64,000 nucleotides of DNA from Pseudanabaena mucicola FACHB-723 (GTDB lineage: Bacteria; Cyanobacteriota; Cyanobacteriia; Pseudanabaenales; Pseudanabaenaceae), in assembly GCF_014696385.1 (NCBI RefSeq), contig NZ_JACJQB010000003.1, forward strand, positions 62,001 to 126,000. Direction: 5' to 3'. The first letter of the stretch is position 1. Every line of letters begins with the position of its first letter. The translations under genes and the position numbers were made by a program. The notes below the pieces were generated by a model. That model saw only the letters and a program-made list of their open reading frames with translations, ran no database searches and was not told the DNA's origin. Shown one piece after another: positions 35,775 to 45,946 of this stretch.

Positions 35775-38378
35775 ATGTTAATTCAAGACAAGCCAGAGAT
35801 TCCAGCCTCAGACAATCTAGAAAACAAGGACAAAGTAGCCAATAAATCCGCAACTCGAATTTTATCCACGCCGCCAAAAACGACAGTCATTCCCAAACTC
35901 CCATTCTGGAAAGCACCAGCCCAAGCTTGGAATAACTTGAGTGTACGCTGGAAACTATCGGCAGTCATGCTACTCGTTGCTGGTTTACCTGTAGTTGTTG
36001 TCACCCAGACCCTAGTTAAATCCTCGGAGCAGTCCGCCCTCAAGGAATTAAGAACTTCTGTGAAGGAAAAGGGTTCTTTCTTTGTGTCGGAATATGTGTT
36101 GTGGACAAATGCCGAAGCAAAGCAGGATGCTGAGGAAATTGTCACTCAGCTTGAAAGCGCAAATTTTAATCTGAGTGATCCTGCGGAAATAGCATCAAAA
36201 CGTGCCACCTTACAGCCATTATTGCAACTAACTGGCGAAGGTCGAGATCCTGAATCCATCAAGAATGTCAAACTAGTCACCGATGCCAATGGGCGCAGCA
36301 TTGAAGGCAATAGCTTGATTCTTGATGATGACTTGACAAAACAGCCTACCCTTGCGCCCAAGGATCAACAGGACTTTAGCCAAAAATATATCCAGAAAAC
36401 TATTCCCGCAGGTAATGACCTCTCAAGTTTGCCGATTTTGAAAACTGCGATCGCAACGGGCAAACCGATGTATGGCATTGAATTTTTGCGATCGACAGAT
36501 TTACAAAAACTAGGATTGCAAAAGCAGGCAGCAATTGGCACTCGTCCGCAAGCAATACAGGGACTCAGTGCTGCAAAGCAACCTGCGCCAGAGGGAACCT
36601 ATGATATTGAACAGGGGAAATCTGGTCTGGTGAGCATGGCAGTATATCCCATTAAAGTAAATGGTCGCATCGTCGGAACTGCGGTAGTGGGCGCATTACT
36701 CAATCGTAACTACGGCATTGTCGATAAATACTCTAAGCAATACAACATGCCCACCGCCACGATCTTCGCGCAAGACTGGCGCGTTACCACCAACGTTCCC
36801 TATGTTGATCCGAACACCAAAAAGCCTGATAACACCAGAGCCGTCGGTACTCGCGCCTCCAATGAAGTATCGGAGGCAGTTCTCCAACAAGGGCAAGAAT
36901 ATGTTGGAGAAGCGAATATTACAGGGATCAACTACCTAACATTCTATGCGCCGCTCTATGACCATCGACAACTACTTGATCCTCAAGTTAAACCTGTTGG
37001 CATCGCCTATGTCGGCCGCCCACTCTCCGAAATTCAAGAGCTACTGTCAGTATTATCCAACTCTGGCTATGCGATCGCAGGTATTTCAATTGTGGTTGCA
37101 GGCGCAATTGGTTTACTTATTGCTACATCTTTTGCTAGTCCCTTGCTCCGTTTATCTGCTTTCACCAAAAAAATTGGACGTGGTGAAACTGGTGAAAGAT
37201 TAGCAGGTATCGACCGTCGCGATGAAATTGGCACATTATCGCAAGAGCTAAACAGCATGGCAGAACAGCTAGAGGTGCTGATTGTCGAGAAACAATTAGA
37301 AGCGGAACGGATTGCCGAGGCACGACAGGAGGCATCACAAATAGAGGCTAACTTGCGTACTCAAGAACAACGCCAAGCGAAGGAATTTCTGCAAAAGCGA
37401 GCCTTGGAATTGCTGATTGAAGTTGATCCGATTAGTCGCGGTGATTTAACCGTTCGTGCGCAAGTTACAGAGGATGAAATTGGCACAATTGCCGACTCTT
37501 ACAATGCCACAATTAGAAACCTCCGTAAGCTGGTATTAGAAGTGCAGACAGCTTCCCAATCTGTATCCGAGACCGTTCTCGAAAACCAAACCACTATGCA
37601 GAACGTATCAATAGGTACATCAGAACAGGTACGAGCCATCTCGGAAACCCTTAACAAAATTCACACCCTCACCGAGTTAATTGCAGGGGTAGAAACCCGC
37701 GCCATCGAAGCTGAAGCACAGGTAGACTCAGCCAACCAAGCATTGCTCGAAGGGGATGCGGCCATGAACGTGACCGTTGAAGGGTTTACCGCCATTCGTG
37801 AAACCGTTGCCGAAACCTCTGCGAAGGTACAACAATTAGGTGAAGCTTCCCAAAAAATCTCGAAGGTCGTCAAACTGATTAATGGTTTTGCAGCGCAAAC
37901 CAACATGCTCGCGTTAAATGCTTCCATTGAAGCCGCCAGAGCTGGCGAAGAAGGACAGGGTTTTGGTGTGGTTGCCAATGAGGTACGAGCTTTGGCTCAG
38001 CGTTCGGCAAAAGCAACCACAGAAATTCGTCAATTAATTGAAGAAATTCAGGCACAGGTTAATGATCTGATCAAGGTAATGGCAATTGGGACAAAACAGG
38101 TCGACAGTGGTTCACGTCTAGTCGAAGAAACTCGCAAGCGTCTCACTGACATTTCTGTATCCAGTCAACAGGTCAACCAACTTGTAAAGGAAATCGCCCA
38201 GTCGGCTTCGTTGCAATCAGAGACATCAAACCAAGCAAGTCAAACAATTCAAAACGTAGCAACCATCGCTAGCTCTAACTCTAGCTATGCCCAAAGTCTC
38301 AATGAGGCTTTTAATGAGTTGCTACAGGTTGCTCAAGAATTGCGAGTCAGCGTAGCGCAGTTTAAAGTCAGCGATTAA
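35775..38378 (+). CDS. Second methyl-accepting taxis receptor, Cache-like sensor and double HAMP
   Basis: The 867-residue receptor has TM1 (60-81), a long extracytoplasmic sensor (82-430), TM2 (432-453), HAMP1 (about 455-505), HAMP2 (about 548-600) and the signalling hairpin (tip [20 protein letters not shown]). The sensor is about 95 residues longer than that of its neighbour and ends [10 protein letters not shown]-like, with GVLVGA-type [10 protein letters not shown] motifs and [13 protein letters not shown], as in Cache_3/Cache_2 sensors. The two hairpins are closely alike, whereas the sensors differ, so the pair looks like duplication with new input. A bare 33-bp gap precedes the CheA gene. 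Confidence 0.92.
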   Translation: MLIQDKPEIPASDNLENKDKVANKSATRILSTPPKTTVIPKLPFWKAPAQAWNNLSVRWKLSAVMLLVAGLPVVVVTQTLVKSSEQSALKELRTSVKEKGSFFVSEYVLWTNAEAKQDAEEIVTQLESANFNLSDPAEIASKRATLQPLLQLTGEGRDPESIKNVKLVTDANGRSIEGNSLILDDDLTKQPTLAPKDQQDFSQKYIQKTIPAGNDLSSLPILKTAIATGKPMYGIEFLRSTDLQKLGLQKQAAIGTRPQAIQGLSAAKQPAPEGTYDIEQGKSGLVSMAVYPIKVNGRIVGTAVVGALLNRNYGIVDKYSKQYNMPTATIFAQDWRVTTNVPYVDPNTKKPDNTRAVGTRASNEVSEAVLQQGQEYVGEANITGINYLTFYAPLYDHRQLLDPQVKPVGIAYVGRPLSEIQELLSVLSNSGYAIAGISIVVAGAIGLLIATSFASPLLRLSAFTKKIGRGETGERLAGIDRRDEIGTLSQELNSMAEQLEVLIVEKQLEAERIAEARQEASQIEANLRTQEQRQAKEFLQKRALELLIEVDPISRGDLTVRAQVTEDEIGTIADSYNATIRNLRKLVLEVQTASQSVSETVLENQTTMQNVSIGTSEQVRAISETLNKIHTLTELIAGVETRAIEAEAQVDSANQALLEGDAAMNVTVEGFTAIRETVAETSAKVQQLGEASQKISKVVKLINGFAAQTNMLALNASIEAARAGEEGQGFGVVANEVRALAQRSAKATTEIRQLIEEIQAQVNDLIKVMAIGTKQVDSGSRLVEETRKRLTDISVSSQQVNQLVKEIAQSASLQSETSNQASQTIQNVATIASSNSSYAQSLNEAFNELLQVAQELRVSVAQFKVSD

Positions 38379-38410
38379 GAGAGTCAGGATAGCAATTTAG
38401 GATAGCAACC

Positions 38411-41400
38411 ATGTACAGTACAGAAACAGAAATTCGCGATCAAGCCTATCAATTTTTTAAGCAAGAAGCACCTGAATTTTTGCAGACCATTGAGACTGGC
38501 TTGCTATCTCTAAGGGAAGATCGCAGCACTGCGAATGTGCACGCAATTATGCGAGCCGCACACTCGATCAAAGGTGGCTCCGCTAGCCTCAATCTTGAGG
38601 GCATCAAGACAATCGCTCACCAATTAGAAGATGTCTTCCGATCGCTCTATCGTTTTGAAGGGGAGATCGATGGCGATGTGGAAGGTCTATTATTACAAGC
38701 CTATGACTGTTTGCGTTTGCCATTGATGGAGCAATTGCAAACGGGAAGTTATGATTCTGAAGCAGCAATCGCTGCCGCCGAGCCAATCTTTGAAGTGTTA
38801 AAGCTCTATCTTGGTGATATCGACGAAGATGTCGAATTGCCAACCTCAGCAGAGCTTGGAGTAGACATTGTTCAGATTGTGTTTGATGGTGATGTGCAGC
38901 AGGGCATTACCCGCTTGCAAGGTGTCCTTGCTGACCCTGTGGGTATTCCTGTGGCAGGTGAAATTCGCGCACAAGTCGAGGTGTTTTGCGGCATTGGTGA
39001 GTTATTAAATTTATCGGGATTTAGTGCGATCGCAAATACAACTCTGCAAGCCCTTAACCATCATCCTGACGCTCCCATTTTAGTAGGACAGGTTGCCGTA
39101 GCCAACTTTGTTGCCGCCCGTGAGGCAGTATTGGCAGGCGATCGCACTCAAGGGGGGCAGCCCAGCCCAGAGCTAATTGCTCTTGCTAGCGAAAATGAAC
39201 AGCCTCAAAACGAAAGCTCCTTAGCAGTGGCTACAACAGAACCGTCTGATCACAATTCTCCCTTTGAACAAGAACTGATAGAATCTGAAGCTTGGTTTCA
39301 ATCCTTAGAACAGGAAATTGATGACATTAGTTTCTCCAATCCGCAAACAGAAGCATCCATAGGCTTCAGTTTAGAGGCAGTATCAGCACAAATTTCAGAA
39401 GAATTAGCAGATGACAGTATTTTACCGTCGAATGATTGGGATGATGATCTAGACATAAATTTAGATCAACTAGAAATCGCTCAAGACGATGCTGATTTTT
39501 ATTTTGATGATCTAGATATAGAAAATATAGATGAAATTGATCAAGAATTTAATGTTGTGCAGATAGATGCTAATGATGAGATTTCTATACAGAGTTCTGC
39601 ACAAAAGGAAGTTGTAAACACAAATGCTTTTGATGGATTTCATCAAGATGATGAAATGGCGGACATATCGGAATTATCACATTTCTTTGAACCTGCAGAA
39701 TCAGCATTAGCTAAGCCTTATCAAGTAGAAAAGTCACTGCCTGAAACAGTACAGACTGATCAAGTAACAGATGCAAAAACTATTAACTTAGATAAATATG
39801 TTGTTAAAGAGTCAAGCAATGCCCCTAAAAATGCGACTCCCTATATTGCGGAAACAATTCGCGTTGATCTGCCAAGATTAGATCGATTAAATAACTTTTC
39901 TAGCGAATTAGTTACCCAAGAAAATGCTTCTATTCTCCAAAATCAACAACTGCAAGCAAAAATCCAACGTATTCAAAAACAATTCAAAAACTTTGATCAA
40001 CTCTCTAGAAATCTCCAGACTTGGCTCGATCAAGCTCAGAAATCACAAGTTAGAACCCAATCCCTAAGCACAGGTAGTCAGAAATCAGGTAGCAACAATA
40101 ATGAGGCAGGAGATTTTGCGATCGCAAATACTCCTACATCCAATGAAATTGATCTCCTCGCCGACTTCGATCCATTACAAATGGATTCCTATAGTAATCT
40201 CCATGTATTCATTCAAGAAGCGCTAGAAGATATTGCTCAAATGGATGAAGGGATGCGCGACATGACCGTGTTGATGCAGCAAACACAGCAAACTCAACGG
40301 CGTAAGCAACAGATTCTCAAACAATTGCGCTATGACTTACTATGGGCGCGGATGTTACCCTTGGGCGATATTCTCACGAGTCTACCCCGCATGGTGCGGG
40401 AGATGTCGAATAAATATAACAAACAGGTCAGTCTCAAACTATTTGGAACGGGAACATTAGTTGATAAATCAGTATTAGAGAAGCTGTACGACCCCTTTGT
40501 ACATTTAGTCCGCAACGCCTTTGATCATGGTACAGAATCAGCTCAAGAACGTGCCGCCAAAGGTAAAGCGCCGATTGCTTCCATTGAAATTCGTGCTTAC
40601 TATCGCGGCAACCAAACCTATATCGAAATCAAAGATGATGGTCGGGGAATTAATCTTGACAATATTAAAGCCAAAGCAATCGCAGTCGGTTTATTAGATC
40701 CTAGTCAAGCCGATCAAATTAAAGATGAAGAAGCGTATCAACTGCTATTTGCACCGAGTTTTTCGACTGCCGATGTCGTTTCCGAAATTTCTGGTCGCGG
40801 CATGGGGCTATCCACAGTACAAGAGCAAGTCCGTAGCCTTAAAGGCTCAATTGAAATTAAATCAGAACTAGGGCAAGGAACAACTTTCATTATCAAATTG
40901 CCCCTGACCCTCAGTATTGCCAAGCTGATGATTTTCAGCATCCAAGAGCGACTAATCGCCATTGCCATTGACAGTCTCATCGGCATTGTGCCTGTTGAGG
41001 CTCAAGACATCCAAATTATCCAAGGCAAAGAATTTTATCGTTTTGAAGATCGCCTAATTCCTCTATATCCCATCTCTATATTTGCCGATGGTTATCCGCT
41101 ACCCAAACAATCTATCGATATATTTAGCACCGAGTCTTTTATTGATGAAGAAAATCAGACAACATTATTATTATTTGCCAATGGTAATGACGTAATGGCG
41201 TTGCCCATCGATCGGGTACTGAGTGAGCAGGAACTAGCCATTAAACCCTTTGGTAAAGCGATCGCACCACCACCCTATTTCTATGGCTGTACTGTTTTAG
41301 GGAATGGAACGCTTGTGCCTGTTATCGATAGTGCGGCATTATTCTCAACCAATTTTGCTGTTCCGAAACAAACCCTCAAAGCATCTGTCACGACATCTAT

Positions 41401-41815
41401 TACACCGTCAACATTAGAGCCTAAACCGAAATCAATTACCAGAAAGACAATTCTGGTGGTCGATGACTCACTCACTGCCCGTCAAGCCCTCTATTTGACC
41501 TTAGAGAAATTTGGCTATCAAGTGATTCAAGCAAGCGATGGACGTGATGCCCTTGAGCAACTGGCGAGATCTCCCGAGATTCAAGCAGTGATGTGTGATG
41601 TGGAAATGCCAAATATGAACGGATTTGAGTTTTTAGCCGCCTGCCGTAAGGATAGCCGCTATCTCAACATCCCCATTGTAATGATCACCTCACGCGGTGG
41701 GGCAAAACATCGTGGTATCGCGCAGATGCTCGGTGCATCAGGATATCTCACCAAACCCTATCTCGAACAGGAACTATTTAAAACTATTCAAGGACTTTTG
41801 AGTAGTTCTAGTTAA
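38411..41815 (+). CDS. CheA-type hybrid histidine kinase (PixL/PilL-like)
   Basis: The 1134-residue kinase has an HPt domain with phosphoacceptor His51 (AAHSIKGGSASL), then a second degenerate HPt-like unit (about 150-250). A very acidic, repeat-free linker (about 280-470, rich in Asp/Glu/Ile) follows, then a dimerisation helix region. The ATPase has the N-box HLVRNAFDHGTE, G1 DDGRGIN and G2 SGRGMGLSTV. A CheW-like domain (about 830-980) and a C-terminal receiver with Asp1063 in VMCDVEMPNMNG complete it. It is the sixth gene and a hairpin terminator follows it. There is no CheB or CheR gene in the window. Confidence 0.95.
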   Translation: MYSTETEIRDQAYQFFKQEAPEFLQTIETGLLSLREDRSTANVHAIMRAAHSIKGGSASLNLEGIKTIAHQLEDVFRSLYRFEGEIDGDVEGLLLQAYDCLRLPLMEQLQTGSYDSEAAIAAAEPIFEVLKLYLGDIDEDVELPTSAELGVDIVQIVFDGDVQQGITRLQGVLADPVGIPVAGEIRAQVEVFCGIGELLNLSGFSAIANTTLQALNHHPDAPILVGQVAVANFVAAREAVLAGDRTQGGQPSPELIALASENEQPQNESSLAVATTEPSDHNSPFEQELIESEAWFQSLEQEIDDISFSNPQTEASIGFSLEAVSAQISEELADDSILPSNDWDDDLDINLDQLEIAQDDADFYFDDLDIENIDEIDQEFNVVQIDANDEISIQSSAQKEVVNTNAFDGFHQDDEMADISELSHFFEPAESALAKPYQVEKSLPETVQTDQVTDAKTINLDKYVVKESSNAPKNATPYIAETIRVDLPRLDRLNNFSSELVTQENASILQNQQLQAKIQRIQKQFKNFDQLSRNLQTWLDQAQKSQVRTQSLSTGSQKSGSNNNEAGDFAIANTPTSNEIDLLADFDPLQMDSYSNLHVFIQEALEDIAQMDEGMRDMTVLMQQTQQTQRRKQQILKQLRYDLLWARMLPLGDILTSLPRMVREMSNKYNKQVSLKLFGTGTLVDKSVLEKLYDPFVHLVRNAFDHGTESAQERAAKGKAPIASIEIRAYYRGNQTYIEIKDDGRGINLDNIKAKAIAVGLLDPSQADQIKDEEAYQLLFAPSFSTADVVSEISGRGMGLSTVQEQVRSLKGSIEIKSELGQGTTFIIKLPLTLSIAKLMIFSIQERLIAIAIDSLIGIVPVEAQDIQIIQGKEFYRFEDRLIPLYPISIFADGYPLPKQSIDIFSTESFIDEENQTTLLLFANGNDVMALPIDRVLSEQELAIKPFGKAIAPPPYFYGCTVLGNGTLVPVIDSAALFSTNFAVPKQTLKASVTTSITPSTLEPKPKSITRKTILVVDDSLTARQALYLTLEKFGYQVIQASDGRDALEQLARSPEIQAVMCDVEMPNMNGFEFLAACRKDSRYLNIPIVMITSRGGAKHRGIAQMLGASGYLTKPYLEQELFKTIQGLLSSSS

Positions 41816-41820
41816 ATCCA

Positions 41821-41869
41821 AAAATAGAGTTTGTGTCGCCCGCTAAGCAGGCGACACAAACTCTATTTT
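41821..41869 (+). terminator. 20-bp perfect hairpin after the CheA gene
   Basis: AAAATAGAGTTTGTGTCGCC (41821-41840) pairs perfectly with 41850-41869, and the loop is nine bases, CGCTAAGCA. It lies 6 bp after the CheA stop, so the CheW gene after it (41910) may be expressed at a different level. Confidence 0.88.
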
Positions 41870-41909
41870 AATGAGGCAGTCATAAATTTATTCATTCACC
41901 TAAACCAAT

Positions 41910-42380
41910 ATGCTGAGCAACAAAAAAAAAGAAGAAACTCGTAAATTTATGATCTTCACGATGGGGAATCTCAATTTTGCATTGGCAATTGACAACGTGG
42001 TGAGGATTATTCCGATACCACAGATTCATCGCAGTGGTGACAAATTATTGGGCATCGCTACCTACGAAAATCAAGAGGTGCTAGTAATTGATCTTTACAA
42101 ACATATCTATGGTCAAGAAATTGATCAGAAAATAAGTATTACTAATAAAGGCTTTTTAGTGATTTTTTCTAAACAAACAGGCCTATACGGCATTACGATC
42201 GCAACTTTGCCCAACGTTGAAGATGTGCCAGTCCAAAGCGTGCAACCCCTCCCCGCCGAATATCGCGATCGCGACAGTTTGGGCATTGCTAGCCACATGA
42301 TGCAGGCATCAATTAAGAAGTCTGAACCTCAAACTGTATTTTTATTAGATACAGAATTATTGCTGCAACTAGCTGCATGA
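41910..42380 (+). CDS. Second CheW-like adaptor of the taxis locus
   Basis: The 156-residue protein has the CheW pattern: KFMIFTMGNLNFALAIDNVVRIIPIPQ, GDKLLGIATYENQEVLVIDLYKHIYG, and a KGFLVIFSKQTGLYGITI strand. It is shorter and more divergent than the CheW at 32668, and the starting MLSNKKKEETRK is very basic. It lies after the CheA terminator hairpin. It could make an alternative adaptor, or couple another receptor set to the same kinase. Confidence 0.85.
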   Translation: MLSNKKKEETRKFMIFTMGNLNFALAIDNVVRIIPIPQIHRSGDKLLGIATYENQEVLVIDLYKHIYGQEIDQKISITNKGFLVIFSKQTGLYGITIATLPNVEDVPVQSVQPLPAEYRDRDSLGIASHMMQASIKKSEPQTVFLLDTELLLQLAA

Positions 42381-42495
42381 TCCAAACTCACCGCACTGTT
42401 ACTACCAATTTTGATAGGGCTTTTTGTTTAGCATGGCTGAAAACCAAGATAAAATCTTAGCTAGTTGATGCAATTTATTGAGAAGTCCCGATCGC

Positions 42496-44019
42496 ATGAT
42501 TTTCCCTGAGTATTCTGACTTTATAAAGCTGGCTGGACATGGCACTGGCGATGATACTAGCAAGGGCAACTTTATACCTGTGTACATGGAGCTAGTTGCG
42601 GATCTCGATACGCCTGTGTCAGCTTGGTATCGCGTATGTCAAGGTCAACCCTATAGCTTTTTATTAGAGTCAGTCGAGGGTGGCGAAAGGCTAGGGCGCT
42701 ATAGCCTGTTAGGTTGCGATCCGCTCTGGGTATTAGAGGCAAGAGGCGATCGCACGACCCAAACTTTTCGAGATGGCACAGTCAAAGAATTTACTGGCAA
42801 TCCTTTTCAGCATTTGAACAATTGCCTTGCGCCGATCCATCCTGTGCATTTACCAGAGTTACCGCCGAGCTTGGGTGGGCTGTTTGGCTATTGGGGCTAT
42901 GAGTTAATTAATTGGATTGAGCCAAAAGTGCCTGTGTATCCTTGCCAAGAAGGTGATACGCCCGATGGTGTGTGGATGCAGGTGGATAGCCTCTTGGTAT
43001 TTGATCAGGTCAAGCGCAAGGTTTGGGCGATCGCCTATGCTGACCTCAGCAATGGTCATGACCTAGAAACTGCCTATAAATCTGCTTGCGATCGCTTGAC
43101 GGTATTGGTAGACAAATTGCGATCGCCATTGGATCGCCAGAAAACCGCGATTACTTGGACAAATCCTCGTCTCCAGCCACCTGTAAGCTATACGAGTAAT
43201 GTTACCCGTGAAAAGTTCTGCAAAGCCGTAGAACTGGGTAAGGAGCATATCAAGGCTGGGGATGTGTTCCAAGTCGTTCTTTCCCAACGCTTGACCGCCG
43301 AATTTAAAGGCGAGCCTTTTAGCCTCTATCGCTCTTTGCGTGTGGTTAACCCTTCGCCCTATATGGCATTCTTTAATTTCAAAGATTGGCAACTAATCGG
43401 CTCTAGTCCTGAAATCATGGTCAAAGCCGAAAGTATCAATGGTGTATCGCGCACAGTCCTCCGCCCAATCGCAGGTACGCGACCCCGCGGCACAAATCCT
43501 GCGGAAGACGTGGCACTGGCTAAGGATTTGCTCGCTGATCCGAAAGAAGTTGCCGAGCATGTGATGTTGGTGGATTTGGGTAGAAATGATCTGGGGCGCG
43601 TCTGCAAAAGTGGCACGGTGAAAGTCGATGAGTTAATGTCGATTGAACTCTATTCCCATGTAATGCATATTGTCAGCAATGTTGTTGGCGAGATTCGTCC
43701 AGAAAAGACGGCTTGGGATTTGCTTCAGGCTTGCTTCCCTGCGGGAACGGTGAGCGGTGCGCCAAAGATTCGGGCTATGGATATCATTCACAACCTCGAA
43801 GGCGATCGTCGTGGTACTTATGCAGGAGCCTATGGCTATTATGACTTTGAAGGTCAGCTCAATACGGCGATCACAATTCGTACGATGGTGACCAAGAATG
43901 GAACGGCGAGTGTGCAAGCTGGCGCTGGTGTGGTTGCCGATTCTGACCCTGAGAAGGAGTATCAAGAAACTCTAAATAAAGCGAAGGGAATGCTGGAATC
44001 CTTACGTTGTTTAGGCTAA
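42496..44019 (+). CDS. trpE: Anthranilate synthase component I
   Basis: TrpE converts chorismate plus ammonia (from TrpG) to anthranilate, the first step of tryptophan synthesis. The 507-residue product starts at ATG 42496. A TTG six codons upstream is the alternative. The Trp-feedback motif LLESVEGGERLGRYSLLG is near res 56, followed by LIGSSPEIMVK, GTRPRGTNPAEDVALA, LVDLGRNDLG and SGAPKIRAMDII, all of the chorismate-utilising fold. There is no fused TrpG. The gene is single and ends in a hairpin that overlaps its stop codon. Confidence 0.95.
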   Translation: MIFPEYSDFIKLAGHGTGDDTSKGNFIPVYMELVADLDTPVSAWYRVCQGQPYSFLLESVEGGERLGRYSLLGCDPLWVLEARGDRTTQTFRDGTVKEFTGNPFQHLNNCLAPIHPVHLPELPPSLGGLFGYWGYELINWIEPKVPVYPCQEGDTPDGVWMQVDSLLVFDQVKRKVWAIAYADLSNGHDLETAYKSACDRLTVLVDKLRSPLDRQKTAITWTNPRLQPPVSYTSNVTREKFCKAVELGKEHIKAGDVFQVVLSQRLTAEFKGEPFSLYRSLRVVNPSPYMAFFNFKDWQLIGSSPEIMVKAESINGVSRTVLRPIAGTRPRGTNPAEDVALAKDLLADPKEVAEHVMLVDLGRNDLGRVCKSGTVKVDELMSIELYSHVMHIVSNVVGEIRPEKTAWDLLQACFPAGTVSGAPKIRAMDIIHNLEGDRRGTYAGAYGYYDFEGQLNTAITIRTMVTKNGTASVQAGAGVVADSDPEKEYQETLNKAKGMLESLRCLG

Positions 44020-44052
44020 GTGAATTGCGGCGCGAAGCGCCGCAATTCACTT
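44018..44052. terminator. Hairpin overlapping the trpE stop codon
   Basis: AAGTGAATTGCGGCGC (44018-44033) pairs perfectly with 44037-44052 around GAA. The trpE TAA stop (44017-44019) overlaps the left arm. Its central core is identical to that at 29392-29432. It is also 5 bp from the end of the convergent ABC gene, so it may stop both. Confidence 0.85.
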
Positions 44053-44057
44053 ATTTA

Positions 44058-45836
44058 TTAGATATCGTGGGTTTGCCCCGTTTGTAAATTCCAAAGACTC
44101 GTATAAATGCCATTTGCCGTCACTAACTGATCATGAGTCCCGACCTCGGCAATCTTGCCATGATCCATCACATAAATGCGATCGGCATTGCGAATGGTCG
44201 AAAGGCGATGGGCGATCGCAATCGTAGTGCGATTTTTGGTAATACGGTCTAAGGACTTTTGAATTGCCGCCTCTGTCTCGTTATCAACTGCCGAAGTTGC
44301 TTCATCGAGAATCAAAATTGGTGGATTGCGTAACACTGCCCTTGCGATCGCAATTCTCTGGCGTTGACCACCTGAAAGCTTTTGACCCCGCTCACCAACG
44401 ATGGTGTCATAGCCCTTGGGCAGCGCTTGAATAAACTCATGGGCTTCCGCAATCTTGGCAGCTTCAACAATTTGCTCAACGGTTGCCTCAAAGGAGCCAT
44501 AGGCAATATTTTCTAAAACTGAGCCATGGAATAGAAATACATCTTGACTGACCCAGCCCATACAGGAGCGTAGCGATCGCAATTCTAAGTCACGAATATC
44601 AATGCGATCGAGAAATATATGACCTGACTGCACTTCATAGAGTCTTAACAATAATTTGACTAAGGTGCTTTTGCCTGAACCCGTTGCGCCAACTATGGCT
44701 GTAGTTTTATTCGCCGCAATTTCTAAGGATAGATTTTCGATAATGGGGAAGTTAGGGGCATAGCCAAAAGTGACATCTTTTAATTGAATCTCACCCTGTA
44801 CGGGATGCTGTGTAGATAAAGTTTTCGAGCCTGAGTGAATCGTGATCGGCGTATCTAATAAATCTAGAATCCGATTTGTAGAAGCCATGGCACGTTGATA
44901 TTGATCAAGGGTTTCACCGAGGCGAGTTAATGGCCATAGTAAACGCTGAATCAGATAAATCATCACGGAGTAATTGCCAACCGACAGCCGATTTGCCTGT
45001 ACTTCTAGTCCGCCGTAATACAGAATCGCAATAAATCCGCCAAAGATGAGAATTCTAATTAAAGGTACAAAGGCAGCGCTATAGGAAATCGCACTGCGAT
45101 TACTTTGGCGATAGCGGTTACTTTCAATCTCAATGCGCCGACGTTCATAGTCTTCGGTCACAAAGGCTTTGATCGTGGTAATGCCACCAATATTATTCGA
45201 GAGTTGTCCATTCAATAAACCAACCTTATCGCGGACATCGGCATAGCGTGGCGCAAGAAATTTCTGAAACCAAATCGACCCCCAAAGAATAAATGGCATC
45301 GGTGATAGCGCTAACCAAGCAACATTAGGGGTAATTACAAAAAATGCGCCCCCAATCAACAGCACGGTTGCCGACACCTGAATCACTTCATTTGCGCCAC
45401 CATCCAAAAAACGCTCCAATTGATTGACATCATCACTCAAGATCGACATCAGCCCCCCCGAACTGCGCTCTTCAAAAAAAGAAAGCTCCAAGTCCTGCAA
45501 ATGTTGATAGGTATCTAGACGCAGATCATGCTGGACTGTCTGTGCCAAATTTCGCCATTGCAGCGCATAGGCATACTCAAAGATTGATTCCAATCCCCAA
45601 ATTACAGCACTGATCGCTGATAGAACAAACAATTGCGCTCCCAATCCCTCCACGCCCAAGGGATTCGCCCAAAAATTTTCCTTTTGCAATACCAAATCGA
45701 TCGCTGCCCCAATTAAAACGGGTGGTGCTAAATCAAAAAACTTGTTGAGGATCGAGCAAATTGTTGCTGTCCAAATTTGCGATCGATAGTTACGGGCATA
45801 GCGAGTCAGACGGATAAACGGGTGGACATTAGACAT
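44058..45836 (-). CDS. ABC exporter (fused permease and ATPase)
   Basis: The 592-residue protein combines six membrane helices (about res 15-320) with an ATPase domain. The nucleotide site shows Walker A GATGSGKSTL, a Q-loop, the signature LSGGQRQRIA, Walker B ILILDEATSAVD and the H-loop IAHRLST. It belongs to the half-size homodimeric exporters (MsbA/lipid and drug type). The substrate is not readable. The start ATG at 45836 is followed by VHPFIRLTRYARNYRSQIW. It is a single gene facing trpE and divergent from the phytol kinase-like gene. Confidence 0.93.
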   Translation of the reverse strand: MSNVHPFIRLTRYARNYRSQIWTATICSILNKFFDLAPPVLIGAAIDLVLQKENFWANPLGVEGLGAQLFVLSAISAVIWGLESIFEYAYALQWRNLAQTVQHDLRLDTYQHLQDLELSFFEERSSGGLMSILSDDVNQLERFLDGGANEVIQVSATVLLIGGAFFVITPNVAWLALSPMPFILWGSIWFQKFLAPRYADVRDKVGLLNGQLSNNIGGITTIKAFVTEDYERRRIEIESNRYRQSNRSAISYSAAFVPLIRILIFGGFIAILYYGGLEVQANRLSVGNYSVMIYLIQRLLWPLTRLGETLDQYQRAMASTNRILDLLDTPITIHSGSKTLSTQHPVQGEIQLKDVTFGYAPNFPIIENLSLEIAANKTTAIVGATGSGKSTLVKLLLRLYEVQSGHIFLDRIDIRDLELRSLRSCMGWVSQDVFLFHGSVLENIAYGSFEATVEQIVEAAKIAEAHEFIQALPKGYDTIVGERGQKLSGGQRQRIAIARAVLRNPPILILDEATSAVDNETEAAIQKSLDRITKNRTTIAIAHRLSTIRNADRIYVMDHGKIAEVGTHDQLVTANGIYTSLWNLQTGQTHDI

Positions 45837-45946
45837 TGCAAAATGCTGTATAGCGGTTGCTATAGTATATCAATATTTAAAATTCACCAAATTAGCGCCA
45901 ATCATGAGCATTTCCATTTGCCTATGTAGCCCCAAGGGTTGTGCCA

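Noticed and set aside
33315-38378. Cyanobacteriochrome-type (PixJ) phototaxis receptor
   Set aside because: The gene order fits, but I see no GAF domain and no bilin-binding cysteine motif. The sensor region lies outside the membrane between two helices.
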